In this document: positions 36,847 to 45,714 of the stretch, one piece after another | Position numbering within the stretch: position 1 is the stretch's first letter | Layout: every line of letters begins with the position of its first letter | DNA from: Sphaerisporangium melleum | GTDB taxonomy: Bacteria > Actinomycetota > Actinomycetes > Streptosporangiales > Streptosporangiaceae | Length of the DNA stretch: 64,000 bases | NCBI RefSeq assembly: GCF_014646695.1 | Contig: NZ_BMNT01000035.1 | Coordinates: 18,708-82,707 of the forward strand | Reading direction: 5' to 3' | The notes under the pieces: model-generated | The model's database searches: none | Seen by the model: the letters and a program-made list of their open reading frames with translations, nothing else | Told to the model about the DNA's origin: nothing | Position numbers and translations under genes: made by a program

Positions 36847-37451
36847 GACGTCCGCCTTTCGAGGATGTGCAGACCGGCGATGGTGCGGTCGTCGCGGAAC
36901 GCGATCCGTACCGTGTAGTCGCCCGCCTCCAGCGCAAGCGGCGTGTTCGTGATCGTCAGGTCGCCGGCCCGGGTGACCTCAGGCTCTCCATGTCCCTCGA
37001 AAGCCCCTGACAGGCCGACGATCTGCGCCCACGCGGCCGCGAGCGCGTCCTCCGACAGGCCATCGCGCATGGTCGGATCGAACTGCCCGGTGACACGCGC
37101 CCATTGCCCGGACGCGAGGTCCTCGATCACCGAGGCGGCCAGTTCGGCGACGCCGGGCAGGGGTGTGGTGTTCATGGGCTCTCCTGTTCTCGGATCGATC
37201 GGCTTGCCGTAGCGCTGGAACGCCGCTTGCCGGCTCACGCCGAGCGCATCCCCGATGACCTGCCACGTGGCGCCGTTCTGGCGCGCCTGCTGCACGACGG
37301 CGCGCACGACGTCATCGGCGGCCGCCTGCATGCTCACGGCGCGCCCTATCGAGTCGGCCCAGTCGTCACCGCTCGTCAGGACACGTGCGGCGAGAAACGC
37401 CTCCAGGCGCGCCTTCAAGGCCCGCACCGCCTCTGTCAATGTCTCTTGCAC
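36843..37451 (-). CDS. HTH regulator with DUF3887-like domain
   Basis: A 202-residue protein. Residues 50-85 hold an HTH (WQVIGDALGVSRQAAFQRYG). Residues 95-200 look like a DUF3887 beta/alpha domain (ASGQWARVTGQFDPTMRDGL ... VGLSGAFEG). GTG 37451 has no ribosome site, and a TATCAT -10-like box lies 6 nt upstream, so it is probably leaderless. A palindrome directly overlapping that promoter suggests autorepression. Coupled to the CPBP protease gene. Confidence 0.82.
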   Translation of the reverse strand: MQETLTEAVRALKARLEAFLAARVLTSGDDWADSIGRAVSMQAAADDVVRAVVQQARQNGATWQVIGDALGVSRQAAFQRYGKPIDPRTGEPMNTTPLPGVAELAASVIEDLASGQWARVTGQFDPTMRDGLSEDALAAAWAQIVGLSGAFEGHGEPEVTRAGDLTITNTPLALEAGDYTVRIAFRDDRTIAGLHILERRTS

Positions 37452-37452
37452 G

Positions 37453-37471
37453 TGTAAATGATAACTTTACA
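37453..37471. promoter_or_regulatory. Palindrome over the HTH-DUF3887 promoter
   Basis: TGTAAA (37453-37458) and TTTACA (37466-37471), inverted arms with a 7-bp centre, begin 2 bp upstream of the GTG. The -10-like element of the leaderless promoter lies inside it. Confidence 0.6.
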
Positions 37472-37583
37472 AACGCGTCGTCCGTCAAGAGAGGTTGCTC
37501 GGATCATCCGGCCAGGACCGAACACCGGCGAGCGTTTTCGCAGTTCAGAGCCTTGATCTTGCGATGCCCCGGTCGTACGCGAA

Positions 37584-37620
37584 ATGCCCCGGGACGGTCG
37601 ATGTGACCGTCCCGGGGCAT
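37584..37620. terminator. Strong terminator hairpin after lutC
   Basis: ATGCCCCGGGACGGTC (37584-37599) pairs perfectly with 37605-37620 over 16 bp, with a 5-nt loop. Read from the minus strand it lies 45 bp after the lutC stop and is followed by TTTCGCG. Confidence 0.8.
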
Positions 37621-37664
37621 TCGGGGACCTGGTGGAACCCGCCGGCGCGATGTGCCGGTCAGGG

Positions 37665-38282
37665 CTAGAGGGCGATGACGACCTCGAGCGTGCGGGGGCC
37701 GTGCACCCCTTCAACGCGGTTCAGCTCGATGTCGCTGGTCGCCGACGGACCGCTGATCCAGGTCATCGGACGGGCCGGGTCGAGACGGGCGACGGCCTCG
37801 GGCACGCCCGGCACGATCTGGTCGGCCCGCACCACGCACAGGTGGTAGTCGGGCACCAGCGTGAGAGCGCGGCGCCCCTGGCCGGGCCCGGCGTCCAGCA
37901 CGATGGTGCCGGTCTCGGCGATGGCCACCGCGCAGCCGGTCACCACGCCGTCCGCCCGGTCCAGCTCGGCCGCGGTGAGCGGCGGCTCGTCGCGCAGCGG
38001 CTCGACCTCGGCGGGAACGGCGTCCAGCCACCCGCCGGGCAGCTCTTCGGGGACGACCAGCCGGCGCACCCCCCGCTCGGCGAGCGCCGCCGCGACCGCC
38101 GCCGCCACCTCGCTCTCGGGGACGGCACGCACGACCGCCCGGTAGTCGCGGACCCGCTCGGCGAACAGGTCGGCCGAACCGGGCTCGGAGCGTACCGGCC
38201 GGTAGCCGCGGGACACCTCGACCGCCGGCGCCCCCGCCACCGCCGAGCGGATGCGCGCCAGAATGGCTTCACGCGAGCTCAC
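37665..38282 (-). CDS. lutC: Lactate utilisation protein C (LUD domain)
   Basis: A 205-residue single LUD domain: REAILARIRSAV at the start, CAVAIAETGTIVLDAGPGQG in the middle and SGPSATSDIELNRVEGVHGP at the end, all LutC/YkgG signatures. With LutA and LutB it forms the iron-sulfur L-lactate dehydrogenase complex that converts lactate to pyruvate. GTG 38282 overlaps the lutB stop by 14 nt. Last gene before a strong terminator. Confidence 0.93.
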   Translation of the reverse strand: MSSREAILARIRSAVAGAPAVEVSRGYRPVRSEPGSADLFAERVRDYRAVVRAVPESEVAAAVAAALAERGVRRLVVPEELPGGWLDAVPAEVEPLRDEPPLTAAELDRADGVVTGCAVAIAETGTIVLDAGPGQGRRALTLVPDYHLCVVRADQIVPGVPEAVARLDPARPMTWISGPSATSDIELNRVEGVHGPRTLEVVIAL

Positions 38283-39735
38283 CGCCCACCTCCTCCGAAG
38301 ACTCCGAATGGTCAGGACGCCCCACGCGCTCGTCCCCCTTCTGGGTGCGCCGCCACCAGTCACGGAACGACTCGGCGGGCACGTCGGGCACGTCCCGGGT
38401 GGCGGTCCAGGCGGCGCCCGGCCCGGGCAGGTGCGACTTCGGCACCAGGCCGCGCAGGCGCCCGGCCACCCGCTGCGCGCCGCGCAGCCGTACCGGCCGG
38501 TCCAGCACCCACCCGGCCGCGCCCAGCCCGAACCGCTCCGCCGGGGCGTGCGGCGCCTTCGACCGCATGTGGACCAGCACCTCGGGGATGTCGATGGCCA
38601 CCGGGCACACGTCGTAACACGCGCCGCACAGACTGGACGCGTAGGGCAGCGAAGCGTCCAGCTCGGAGGCCATACCCCGCAGTTGCGGAGTGAGAATGGC
38701 CCCGATCGGCCCTGGATACACCGATCCGTACGCGTGGCCACCGACCCGCTCGTACACCGGGCAGACGTTCAGGCAGGCCGAGCAGCGGATGCAGCGCAGC
38801 GCCTGGCGGCCGATCTCGTCGGCCAGCACGGTGGTGCGCCCGTTGTCCAGCAGCACCAGATGGAACTCCTGGCCCTCGGTGGCTCCGGTCCACATGGAGG
38901 TGTAGGGGTTCATCCGCTCGCCGGTCGAGCTGCGCGGCAGCAGTTGCAGGAAGACCTCCAGATCGCGCCAGGTCGGCAGGATCTTCTCGATGCCGACCAC
39001 GCTGATCAGCGTGCGCGGCAGGGTCAGGCACATGCGGCCGTTGCCCTCCGACTCCAGCACCACCAGCGTGCCGGTCTCGGCGATCAGGAAGTTCGCCCCC
39101 GAAATGCCGACATTCGTCGACAGGAAGCGTTCGCGCAGGTGCAGCCGGGCGGCCTCGGCCAGCGTGCGCGGGTCGTCGGCCAGGTCGTCCGGCGCCGGAC
39201 GCCCCCACTGCGCCATGTGCTCCAGGAAGATCTCCCGGATCTCCGAGCGGTTGCGGTGGATGGCCGGCACCAGGATGTGCGAGGGCCAGTCGTCGCCGAG
39301 TTGCACGATCAGCTCGGCGAGGTCGGTCTCGTACGCCGTGACGCCCTCGCGCTCCAGCGCCTCGTTCAGGCCGATCTCCTGGGTGGCCATCGACTTGACC
39401 TTCATCACCCGGGTCTCGCCGGTGGCCTTGACCAGGTCGGTGACGATGCGGTCGGCCTCTGCGGCGTCGGACGCCCAGTGGACCTTGCCCCCCGCCCTGG
39501 TCACGGCCTCCTCGGCCTGCAGCAGGTAGCGGTCCAGGTTGCACAGCACGTCGTCCTTGATCGCCCGGCCGGCGGCGCGCAGCTCCGGCCAGTCGGCCAA
39601 CTCCGCCACCACGGCGCCGCGCCTGGCGCGGATGGTGTGCGTGGCCTTGCGCAGGTTGAACCTCAGCTGCGAGTCGCGCAGCGCCTTCTCGGCGTTGCGC
39701 GGGAACGACGGCATGCCCAGAAACGCGGTGTTCAT
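38269..39735 (-). CDS. lutB: Lactate utilisation iron-sulfur protein B
   Basis: A 488-residue protein. An N-terminal LUD domain (about 60-290) is followed by two 4Fe-4S motifs, CIRCSACLNVCPVYER and CGACYDVCPVAIDIPEVL, and a C-terminal DUF3390-like tail. LutB is the electron-transferring subunit of the LutABC complex. ATG 39735 overlaps the lutA stop as ATGA. Length and order match the Bacillus/actinobacterial lutABC genes. Confidence 0.95.
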   Translation of the reverse strand: MNTAFLGMPSFPRNAEKALRDSQLRFNLRKATHTIRARRGAVVAELADWPELRAAGRAIKDDVLCNLDRYLLQAEEAVTRAGGKVHWASDAAEADRIVTDLVKATGETRVMKVKSMATQEIGLNEALEREGVTAYETDLAELIVQLGDDWPSHILVPAIHRNRSEIREIFLEHMAQWGRPAPDDLADDPRTLAEAARLHLRERFLSTNVGISGANFLIAETGTLVVLESEGNGRMCLTLPRTLISVVGIEKILPTWRDLEVFLQLLPRSSTGERMNPYTSMWTGATEGQEFHLVLLDNGRTTVLADEIGRQALRCIRCSACLNVCPVYERVGGHAYGSVYPGPIGAILTPQLRGMASELDASLPYASSLCGACYDVCPVAIDIPEVLVHMRSKAPHAPAERFGLGAAGWVLDRPVRLRGAQRVAGRLRGLVPKSHLPGPGAAWTATRDVPDVPAESFRDWWRRTQKGDERVGRPDHSESSEEVGGELA

Positions 39736-40508
39736 CGGTCGGCCTCCGTGCTCGCGAGGATCTCGGCCAGGTGCATGACCCGCACCCCGGCCCGCTGGCG
39801 GCTCAGCGTGCCGCCGATGTGCATCAGGCAGGAGTTGTCGGCGGCACACAGCACCTCGGCGCCCGTGGTGATGACGTTCGCCACCTTGTCCTGGCACATC
39901 GCCGCGGAGACGGCCGCGTTCTTCACCGCGAACGTGCCGCCGAACCCGCAGCACTCCTCCTCGCCCGGGAGCGGGACCAGTTCAAGGCCGCGCACGTGCC
40001 GCAACAGGGTGGCCGGGCGGTCGCCCACCCGCAGGCCGCGCAGCGAGTGGCAGGTGGGGTGGTAGGTCACCCGGTGCGGGAAGTACGCGCCGACGTCGGT
40101 GACGCCGAGCACGTCCACCAGGAACTCCGACAGGTCGTACACCTTGGGCGCGGTCTCGGCGACGGCCCGCGCGAACGGCGACCGCCCGCCGTGGGCGCTC
40201 GCCAGTGCCCCCGGCCGGGTCGTCCCCATGCCCGCGGCCAGCTTCGGGTACTGCTCGCGCACCATCGCGGCACACGACCCGGAGGGGGCCACCACGGCGT
40301 CGTACCCCTCGAAGACCTCCAGGAAGTGCCGGGCCAGCCGTACCCCCTCGTCGCGGTAGCCGGTGTTGACGTGCATCTGGCCGCAGCACGTCTGGGCCTG
40401 CGGGAACTCCACCTCGCAGCCGAGACGGCGCAGCAGTGTCACGACCGCCTTCCCGGTGCCGGGGAAGAGCGTGTCGTTCAGACACGTGATGAACAGGGCG
40501 ACCCGCAT
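39732..40508 (-). CDS. lutA: Lactate utilisation protein A (CCG domains)
   Basis: A 258-residue protein with two cysteine-rich CCG domains: FPQAQTCCGQMHVNTGY (about 35-52) and LPGEEECCGFGGTFAVKN (about 185-203). These coordinate a non-cubane iron-sulfur cluster as in heterodisulfide-reductase-like subunits. First gene of lutABC, divergent from its presumed regulator. Confidence 0.95.
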   Translation of the reverse strand: MRVALFITCLNDTLFPGTGKAVVTLLRRLGCEVEFPQAQTCCGQMHVNTGYRDEGVRLARHFLEVFEGYDAVVAPSGSCAAMVREQYPKLAAGMGTTRPGALASAHGGRSPFARAVAETAPKVYDLSEFLVDVLGVTDVGAYFPHRVTYHPTCHSLRGLRVGDRPATLLRHVRGLELVPLPGEEECCGFGGTFAVKNAAVSAAMCQDKVANVITTGAEVLCAADNSCLMHIGGTLSRQRAGVRVMHLAEILASTEADR

Positions 40509-40538
40509 CGCGGCCTTCCTCCACAGGTGCTCGGTACC

Positions 40539-40559
40539 GAGTATGGTCAGACCATACTC
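40539..40559. promoter_or_regulatory. FadR/GntR-type operator between lutA and lutR
   Basis: GAGTATGGTC, central A, GACCATACTC: perfect 10-bp arms. It contains TGGTNNGACCA, close to the known FadR-subfamily consensus. It sits in the 74-bp divergent gap, so it can control both lutABC and the regulator. Confidence 0.85.
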
Positions 40560-40582
40560 CAGGGCGGGAAAGGACGGTCACG

Positions 40583-41329
40583 GTGGCTGCGGACGGCACT
40601 CGGCGCACCCGCGCGTTCGAGGAGGTGCTCCTCCAGGTCGAGCACCGCATCGCCGGCGACGGGCTCAAGGTGGGCGACCGCCTCCCGGGCGAACGGCAGC
40701 TCGCCGAGCAGCTCGGCGTCAGCCGGGCCTCGGTACGCGAGGCCATCCGCGTCCTGGAGACGCTCGGCGTGGTGTCATCGCAGGTGGGCCGCGGCCCGGA
40801 CGCCGGGGCGGTGCTCACCTCACGCCCCGACAGCGCGCTGACCGACCTGCTGCGCCTCAGCCTGTCCCTGTCCAGCCTCTCGCTGCGCGAGGTCATCGAC
40901 ACCCGCCTCATGATCGAACGCTGGTCCGCCGAACACGCCGCCCACACGGCGAACGCGAACCGGGCGGCGGACGTGGACGGGAACGCGGGCACAGACGGGG
41001 ACACTCGACATGACGCCCTGGCGGCCGCCGCGGCGGCGATGGAGGCCATGGACGCCGCGCGTGACCCCGAGGAGTTCGTCCGGCACGACATCGCCTTCCA
41101 TGTGGCCATCGCCGAGGCGTCCGGCAACCGTCTGGTCGCGGCGGTGATGCGGGCGCTGCGCGGCGCGATGCGCAAGTACGCGATCGAGGCGGTCGAACGG
41201 CTCGGCGACACCGGCGTGCTGCGCGAGGACCACCGGCGCATCCACCGGGCCGTCCTGGCCGGCGACGCGGCGACCGCCGCCGAGGCGGTGACCGTCCACC
41301 TGGCCCATGCCTACCCCGAACTGTTCTGA
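40583..41329 (+). CDS. lutR: GntR/FadR family regulator of lut genes
   Basis: A 248-residue protein. The N-terminal GntR winged HTH (RLPGERQLAEQLGVSRASVR, residues 34-53) is followed by an FCD ligand-binding domain whose Asp/His metal ligands are visible in HDIAFHVAIAEASGN and the late DHRRIHRAVLAGD. An Asn/Asp-rich insertion (NANRAADVDGNAGTDGDTRH) lengthens the FCD domain. Position and operator indicate a lactate-responsive repressor of lutABC. GTG 40583 follows AAAGGA at longish spacing. Confidence 0.88.
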   Translation: MAADGTRRTRAFEEVLLQVEHRIAGDGLKVGDRLPGERQLAEQLGVSRASVREAIRVLETLGVVSSQVGRGPDAGAVLTSRPDSALTDLLRLSLSLSSLSLREVIDTRLMIERWSAEHAAHTANANRAADVDGNAGTDGDTRHDALAAAAAAMEAMDAARDPEEFVRHDIAFHVAIAEASGNRLVAAVMRALRGAMRKYAIEAVERLGDTGVLREDHRRIHRAVLAGDAATAAEAVTVHLAHAYPELF

Positions 41330-41344
41330 CCTCGACCACAGCGC

Positions 41345-41358
41345 TAGAACGTGTTCTA
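41345..41358. promoter_or_regulatory. KstR-like palindrome upstream of LLM oxidoreductase
   Basis: TAGAAC GT GTTCTA. It fits TNNAACNNGTTNNA, the KstR (cholesterol/acyl-CoA) consensus, at every fixed position, 31 bp before the ATG. Confidence 0.55.
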
Positions 41359-41388
41359 ATCACCTCGCCGGAGGACCTGGGAGGGTAC

Positions 41389-42408
41389 ATGAGCGGCGAG
41401 CTGAGACTCGGGTTGAACCTTGGGTACTGGCAGCGGAACGCCGACGACGCGACCGAGGTCGTGCAGACCGCAGAACGGCTCGGCTACGACTCGGTGTGGA
41501 CGGCCGAGGCGTACGGGTCGGACGCCTTCACCCCGCTGGCCTGGTACGGAGCCCGGACCAGCCGGATCAAGCTCGGCACCAGCGTGGTCCAGATGTCGGC
41601 GCGCTCGCCGGTCGCCACCGCGATGACCGCCATGACGCTCGACCACCTCACCGGCGGCAGGCTGCTGCTCGGCGTCGGCGCCTCCGGCCCGCAGGTGGTC
41701 GAGGGCTGGTACGGGCAGCCGTTCCCCAAGCCTCTCGCCCGCACCCGCGAGTACGTCGACATCATGCGCAAGGTGTGGCGCCGCGAGGAGCCGGTGACCA
41801 ACGACGGCCCGCACTACCCGCTCCCCTACCCCGGTGGCGCCGGCCTGGGCAAGCCGCTCAAGCTGATCACCCACCCGCTGCGGCCGGACATCCCGGTCTA
41901 CCTCGGCGCCGAGGGGCCGAAGAACGTCGCCCTGGCCGCCGAGATCACCGACGGCTGGCTGCCGCTGTTCGTGTTCCCCGAGAAGATCGAGAGCATGTAC
42001 GGCCCCTCCCTGGCAGGAGCGCGCCCCGGCTTCGACATCGCGGCCATGGTGCTGGTGATGATCACCGACGACGTGCGGGCCGCGCTGGACGGGGTGAAGA
42101 TGATGCTCACCCTGTACATCGGCGGCATGGGCGCCAAGGCACGCAACTTCCACGCCGACATCGTCGCCCGCATGGGCTTCGCCGACGCCGCCCACAAGAT
42201 CCAGGAGCTGTACCTGGCCGGACGCAAGGACGAGGCGTTCCACGCGATCCCCGACGAGCTGGCCGACGGCATCTCCCTCGTCGGCCCGGCCGGCCGCGTC
42301 CGCGAGCGCCTGGAACTCTGGCGCGACAGCCCGGTGACCACCCTCCTCGTCATGGGCCCCCGCGACGAACCCACCCTCCGCACCATCCGCGACCTCGTCC
42401 TCGGCTGA
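41389..42408 (+). CDS. LLM-class F420-type oxidoreductase
   Basis: A 339-residue luciferase-like monooxygenase-fold protein: LGLNLGYWQRNADD, YDSVWTAEAYGSDAFTPLAW, IKLGTSVVQMSARSPVATAM, GGRLLLGVGASGPQVVEGWYG. The sequence closely resembles actinobacterial F420-dependent members used in lipid and steroid metabolism, although cofactor (F420 or FMN) cannot be proved by eye. The start follows GGGAGGG. The KstR-like site upstream suggests control with acyl-CoA or steroid catabolism. Confidence 0.88.
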   Translation: MSGELRLGLNLGYWQRNADDATEVVQTAERLGYDSVWTAEAYGSDAFTPLAWYGARTSRIKLGTSVVQMSARSPVATAMTAMTLDHLTGGRLLLGVGASGPQVVEGWYGQPFPKPLARTREYVDIMRKVWRREEPVTNDGPHYPLPYPGGAGLGKPLKLITHPLRPDIPVYLGAEGPKNVALAAEITDGWLPLFVFPEKIESMYGPSLAGARPGFDIAAMVLVMITDDVRAALDGVKMMLTLYIGGMGAKARNFHADIVARMGFADAAHKIQELYLAGRKDEAFHAIPDELADGISLVGPAGRVRERLELWRDSPVTTLLVMGPRDEPTLRTIRDLVLG

Positions 42409-42441
42409 TCATCCGTAAGACACGAAGGAGGCGGCATCAGG

Positions 42442-44031
42442 TCAGGCAAGTCCTGAGACGCCGGCGATGATGCCCAGGGAGCGGAGTTCCTCGTCGAGGA
42501 GGCGGACGTGTTTGTTGTCCGCCCATGGCTGGAGGCGGGCACGCGCCTGCCGTACCGACTCCGCGAGCCGGCCAGAGCTGTGCCCGATGGTGATCTGAGC
42601 CGCACCCCGGATCTTGTCGACGGCCGTGGGGATCTCACGCTTCTGGGTCAGCGCCCTGGCGTAGTACAGGAGGGCCTCACCGCGAGCCAGTTTGCGGGTT
42701 ATGGGTGCCGCCAGGGTCCTCTCGACCGCGTCGATGGCATCATCGGGGCGCCCCCAGGCCAGCATGCAGAAGGCAGTGTTTTTTCGTACGCCGTTCGGGC
42801 TCCACCAGTAGAGATACGACGGGTCCGCCTCACTCCGGGGCTGGTCGATGAAATGGCGCGACTGCGCGAGCGCCTGTTCGCTCTCCCGGACCCTGCCCGC
42901 TGTGGCCAGTGCTCGGGCGAGGTCCATCGCGTGCACCGATCTCAAGACCGTGCTCACGCTCTGCCGTGCCCAACCCTGTGCGGCGAAGATGTGGTCGAGC
43001 GCTTCCCCTACAAGGCCTTGGTGAAGCGACATCCCGCTCAGGCACGTGTGCAGGTACGAGATCAGAGTCGGATCTGCGACCTCGTGAGCCGCCGTCAACG
43101 CCTCCTGGTAGCGCCGGTGTGCCCCGGCATAGTCCATCAGGTCGTGGTGCAGCCAGCCGGCGAGTTGGTTGAGTTCCGCGTAGGCGTACGTGAGCCGGTC
43201 ACGCAGGCCGGGCAGCAGAGTCTCGCGGCGAAGGAGATCGGCGACGAGGCGGCGCTGGCCGTTGACGATGGGAAGCACGGTCTCGGGTCCGAAGTCGTCG
43301 TCCAGGCGACGGCACCGGGCGGTGAGCTTCTCGATCACCTCCACAGTTCCGGAGTCCACCCGCGTGGAGGATCGGACCGCCGCCGCCAGCCGGTCCTTCT
43401 CCGGCGCGGACAGATGCCGCAGCAGGATCACAGCAGGAGCCCCGCCGAGCGCCAGGGCCAGCTCGAACAGCAGATCGCGGCGCTTCACATCGGCCTCCTC
43501 GGCTCGGAGAGCACGCAGCAACGAGGCGCAGTCCTGCACTGTGGGAGCCGGGACCATGTCACGTGCCGCTTCCACGCCCATGGTGACATGCTGAGAAACC
43601 GGGCTCGGGGCGCGAGAAGGCTGCTGTGCAGGAAGATGCCGGTGATCCGTACGGTCGATGAGCTGCCGGTCGCGCAGGCTGTAGGAGGCGTACACCTCGT
43701 CGGTGACCAGACGCCGGGCGGCGGTCTGGTAGACCTGCGCGAACAGCGCCACCGTACGCGCGGTGGGCCGCATGCCGCGCCGGGGCCAGTGCTCGTAGTC
43801 GTACAGCCGCGACTCGCGGAGCGCGGCGGTCCCGGCCGGGTCGAGGTCGTTGTACAGCGCCACGGCCTCGGCGGCGGTGCGCCCGTAGGTGTAGCGGTAC
43901 ACCCGGAGCGGGCTCACCTCGTGGTAGACCGCGAACACGTCCGCGATCTGCTCGAAGCCGTAGCCCATCGCGCGCAGAGCCTCACTGCGCCGCCGGCATT
44001 CGAGCAGGACCTGAATCGCCTCTCCCGACAT
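42442..44031 (-). CDS. HTH/TPR transcriptional regulator, actinobacterial type
   Basis: A 529-residue protein. The N-terminus holds an unusual HTH region (RRSEALRAMGYGFEQIADVF, YRYTYGRTAAEAVALYNDLD) followed by a DYEHWP...RPTARTVALFAQVYQ segment. From residue 160 on it is helical and TPR-like (AELNQLAGWLHHDLMDYAGA). Architecture recalls actinobacterial regulators controlling antibiotic or development genes; target unknown. ATG 44031 has GGGAGG upstream. Confidence 0.75.
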   Translation of the reverse strand: MSGEAIQVLLECRRRSEALRAMGYGFEQIADVFAVYHEVSPLRVYRYTYGRTAAEAVALYNDLDPAGTAALRESRLYDYEHWPRRGMRPTARTVALFAQVYQTAARRLVTDEVYASYSLRDRQLIDRTDHRHLPAQQPSRAPSPVSQHVTMGVEAARDMVPAPTVQDCASLLRALRAEEADVKRRDLLFELALALGGAPAVILLRHLSAPEKDRLAAAVRSSTRVDSGTVEVIEKLTARCRRLDDDFGPETVLPIVNGQRRLVADLLRRETLLPGLRDRLTYAYAELNQLAGWLHHDLMDYAGAHRRYQEALTAAHEVADPTLISYLHTCLSGMSLHQGLVGEALDHIFAAQGWARQSVSTVLRSVHAMDLARALATAGRVRESEQALAQSRHFIDQPRSEADPSYLYWWSPNGVRKNTAFCMLAWGRPDDAIDAVERTLAAPITRKLARGEALLYYARALTQKREIPTAVDKIRGAAQITIGHSSGRLAESVRQARARLQPWADNKHVRLLDEELRSLGIIAGVSGLA

Positions 44032-44386
44032 GGCCCAACGCCTCCCACATTCGCCTTGGTACAGAATCGTTAAACAGAGAGTATCTCCTCAATCACTCTT
44101 GGTTAGCGAAACGATGATGCTCGCCGTTGTCCGCCAGGCAGGACGACCACGGCGAGCAGGCCGCGTTCGAGCAGCTCACTGGTCGGCGTCGCACGGTTCG
44201 ACAGCGGCGGCCGGCACGACTCCTACGAGGAGAACGAGCGCGGGCTTGGCGATCGTGACGACGCTCGCCACCCGCGTCGGTACCAGGGCACTCCCGTCGG
44301 CGGCCACCGAGTATGGGCCTACCTCAGCGCCCCGGCCCCACGCGCGTCCCCATGACCACCGACCTGGCCGTGACTCCCTGACGCCT
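44032..44386. other. AT-richer gap upstream of TPR regulator
   Basis: Bases near 44060-44120 are much lower in GC than the rest of the window and probably hold the regulator promoter. A 76-codon minus frame at 44176-44406 overlaps the DUF6461 gene end and has little support. Confidence 0.35.
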
Positions 44387-45013
44387 TCACCGAGAGCCGA
44401 CGACACCGCTCAGCAGCGGTCCGTTCAAGACGCTCTGAGACAGCACGACGCCCGTCAGTCGGGCGGCGAGCATGAGCGCTCCGTCCACTGCCGGGCGATC
44501 GATGTTCGACTCCTCGTTCTCGTCACTCTCATCGTGCAGGAGGTGATTTCCAGGGACGTGCGTGGGATCGAAGCCGACTTCCCTCATCGCGTCCAAGAGA
44601 CGGTCCGGATCGCTGCCGTCCCGCCATCCAGGTTTCCGTGGATCGAAGGAGGTCAGCACCTCGCCATCAACGGCATAAGCGAACAGGTCGTTCGCGTGGT
44701 CGTGCCGAAGCACGATTACGAGTTCTGTTTGTGCCGATAGCGCTCGCAATACATCGACCTGCATTGCTTCGCTGCCGTTCCGTTCGATGATCGCGGCCCA
44801 ACCGTCAAGGCGGCCAGCGAGAACCGTGTGAGGGAACAACCCCTCGTCCGTTAGTTCTCGGTAGCTCAGCGGCCGGATGCTTTCTTCGTGGGCGCCGAAC
44901 CGCCGCAGCGCCTCCGCTTCTTCGATACCTCGCACAAAGGTAAGACACCATACGTCGCCCAGCTCCCATCCATGGGCAAGCCAGTTCACGTCGGCGTACG
45001 TGATTTCCACCAA
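44387..45013 (-). CDS. DUF6461 family protein
   Basis: A 208-residue acidic protein. Features shared with DUF6461: the W-rich start (VNWLAHGWELGDVWCLTFVRG), a GxLDGWAAIIERNG core and the FDPRKPGWRDGSDPDRLLDAM segment. Such proteins are common, often in paralogous sets, in actinobacteria; I know of no function. Third-position GC is lower than for neighbours, hinting at recent acquisition. It ends 33 bp downstream of the response regulator stop but reads the same way. Confidence 0.75.
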   Translation of the reverse strand: MVEITYADVNWLAHGWELGDVWCLTFVRGIEEAEALRRFGAHEESIRPLSYRELTDEGLFPHTVLAGRLDGWAAIIERNGSEAMQVDVLRALSAQTELVIVLRHDHANDLFAYAVDGEVLTSFDPRKPGWRDGSDPDRLLDAMREVGFDPTHVPGNHLLHDESDENEESNIDRPAVDGALMLAARLTGVVLSQSVLNGPLLSGVVGSR

Positions 45014-45045
45014 TACTCCTGGTCCATCTCGATCTCGGCGGGGTG

Positions 45046-45714
45046 CTATGAGGCGTCGTGGACGAGCAGGGCTAGTTGGACGCGGTTGTCCAGGTCGGTT
45101 TTGGTGAGGATGCGGGAGATGTAGCCCTTTACCGTGCCGATGCTCATGTGCAGCTCGCGGGCGATGACGGCGTTGGGCTTGCCCTGGCCTACAGCGAGCG
45201 CCACCTCACGTTCGCGGTCGCTGAGTGCCGAGAGCACCCGCCGGGCGTCGGCACGCCGCTGGTCGTTCTCTTCGGGCAGCAGGTGGGCGATCAGCCGCCG
45301 GGTGACGCTCGGCGACAGGATGGGCTCGCCGACGGCGACGCGCCGGATCGCCTCGACGATCGCCTCGGGCGGTGTGTCCTTCAGCAGGAATCCGCCGGCT
45401 CCCGCGCGCAGTGCCCGGAACACGTGCTCGTCGGCGTCGAAGGTGGTCAGGATGATGACCTCGGGCGCGTGCTGGCGGGCGCGCAATCTGCGGGTCGCGT
45501 CGATGCCGTCGATGCCGGGCATCCGGATGTCCATCAGGACCACGTCGGGGGCGTGTTCGGCTACCGCGGCCTGGACCTGTGCGCCGTCGGCCACCGCGCC
45601 CACCACCTGGAGGGCGGGCGCGCCCTTGAGCATGAGCGTCAGCCCGGCGCGGACGAGCGCGTCGTCGTCGACGATGAGCACCCGGATCGCGGGTTCGCCG
45701 ACCGGCTCACTCAT
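45046..45714 (-). CDS. NarL/LuxR-type response regulator
   Basis: A 222-residue protein. Receiver domain (VLIVDDDALVRAG, phospho-acceptor Asp in VVLMDIRMPG, switch Lys in FLLKDTPPE), then a LuxR HTH (LSALSDREREVALAVGQGKPNAVIARELHMSIGTVKGYISRIL, read as LSDREREVALAVGQGK and IARELHMSIGTVKGYISRI). Its ATG overlaps the kinase stop by 8 nt, so it is a cognate pair. Confidence 0.95.
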   Translation of the reverse strand: MSEPVGEPAIRVLIVDDDALVRAGLTLMLKGAPALQVVGAVADGAQVQAAVAEHAPDVVLMDIRMPGIDGIDATRRLRARQHAPEVIILTTFDADEHVFRALRAGAGGFLLKDTPPEAIVEAIRRVAVGEPILSPSVTRRLIAHLLPEENDQRRADARRVLSALSDREREVALAVGQGKPNAVIARELHMSIGTVKGYISRILTKTDLDNRVQLALLVHDAS

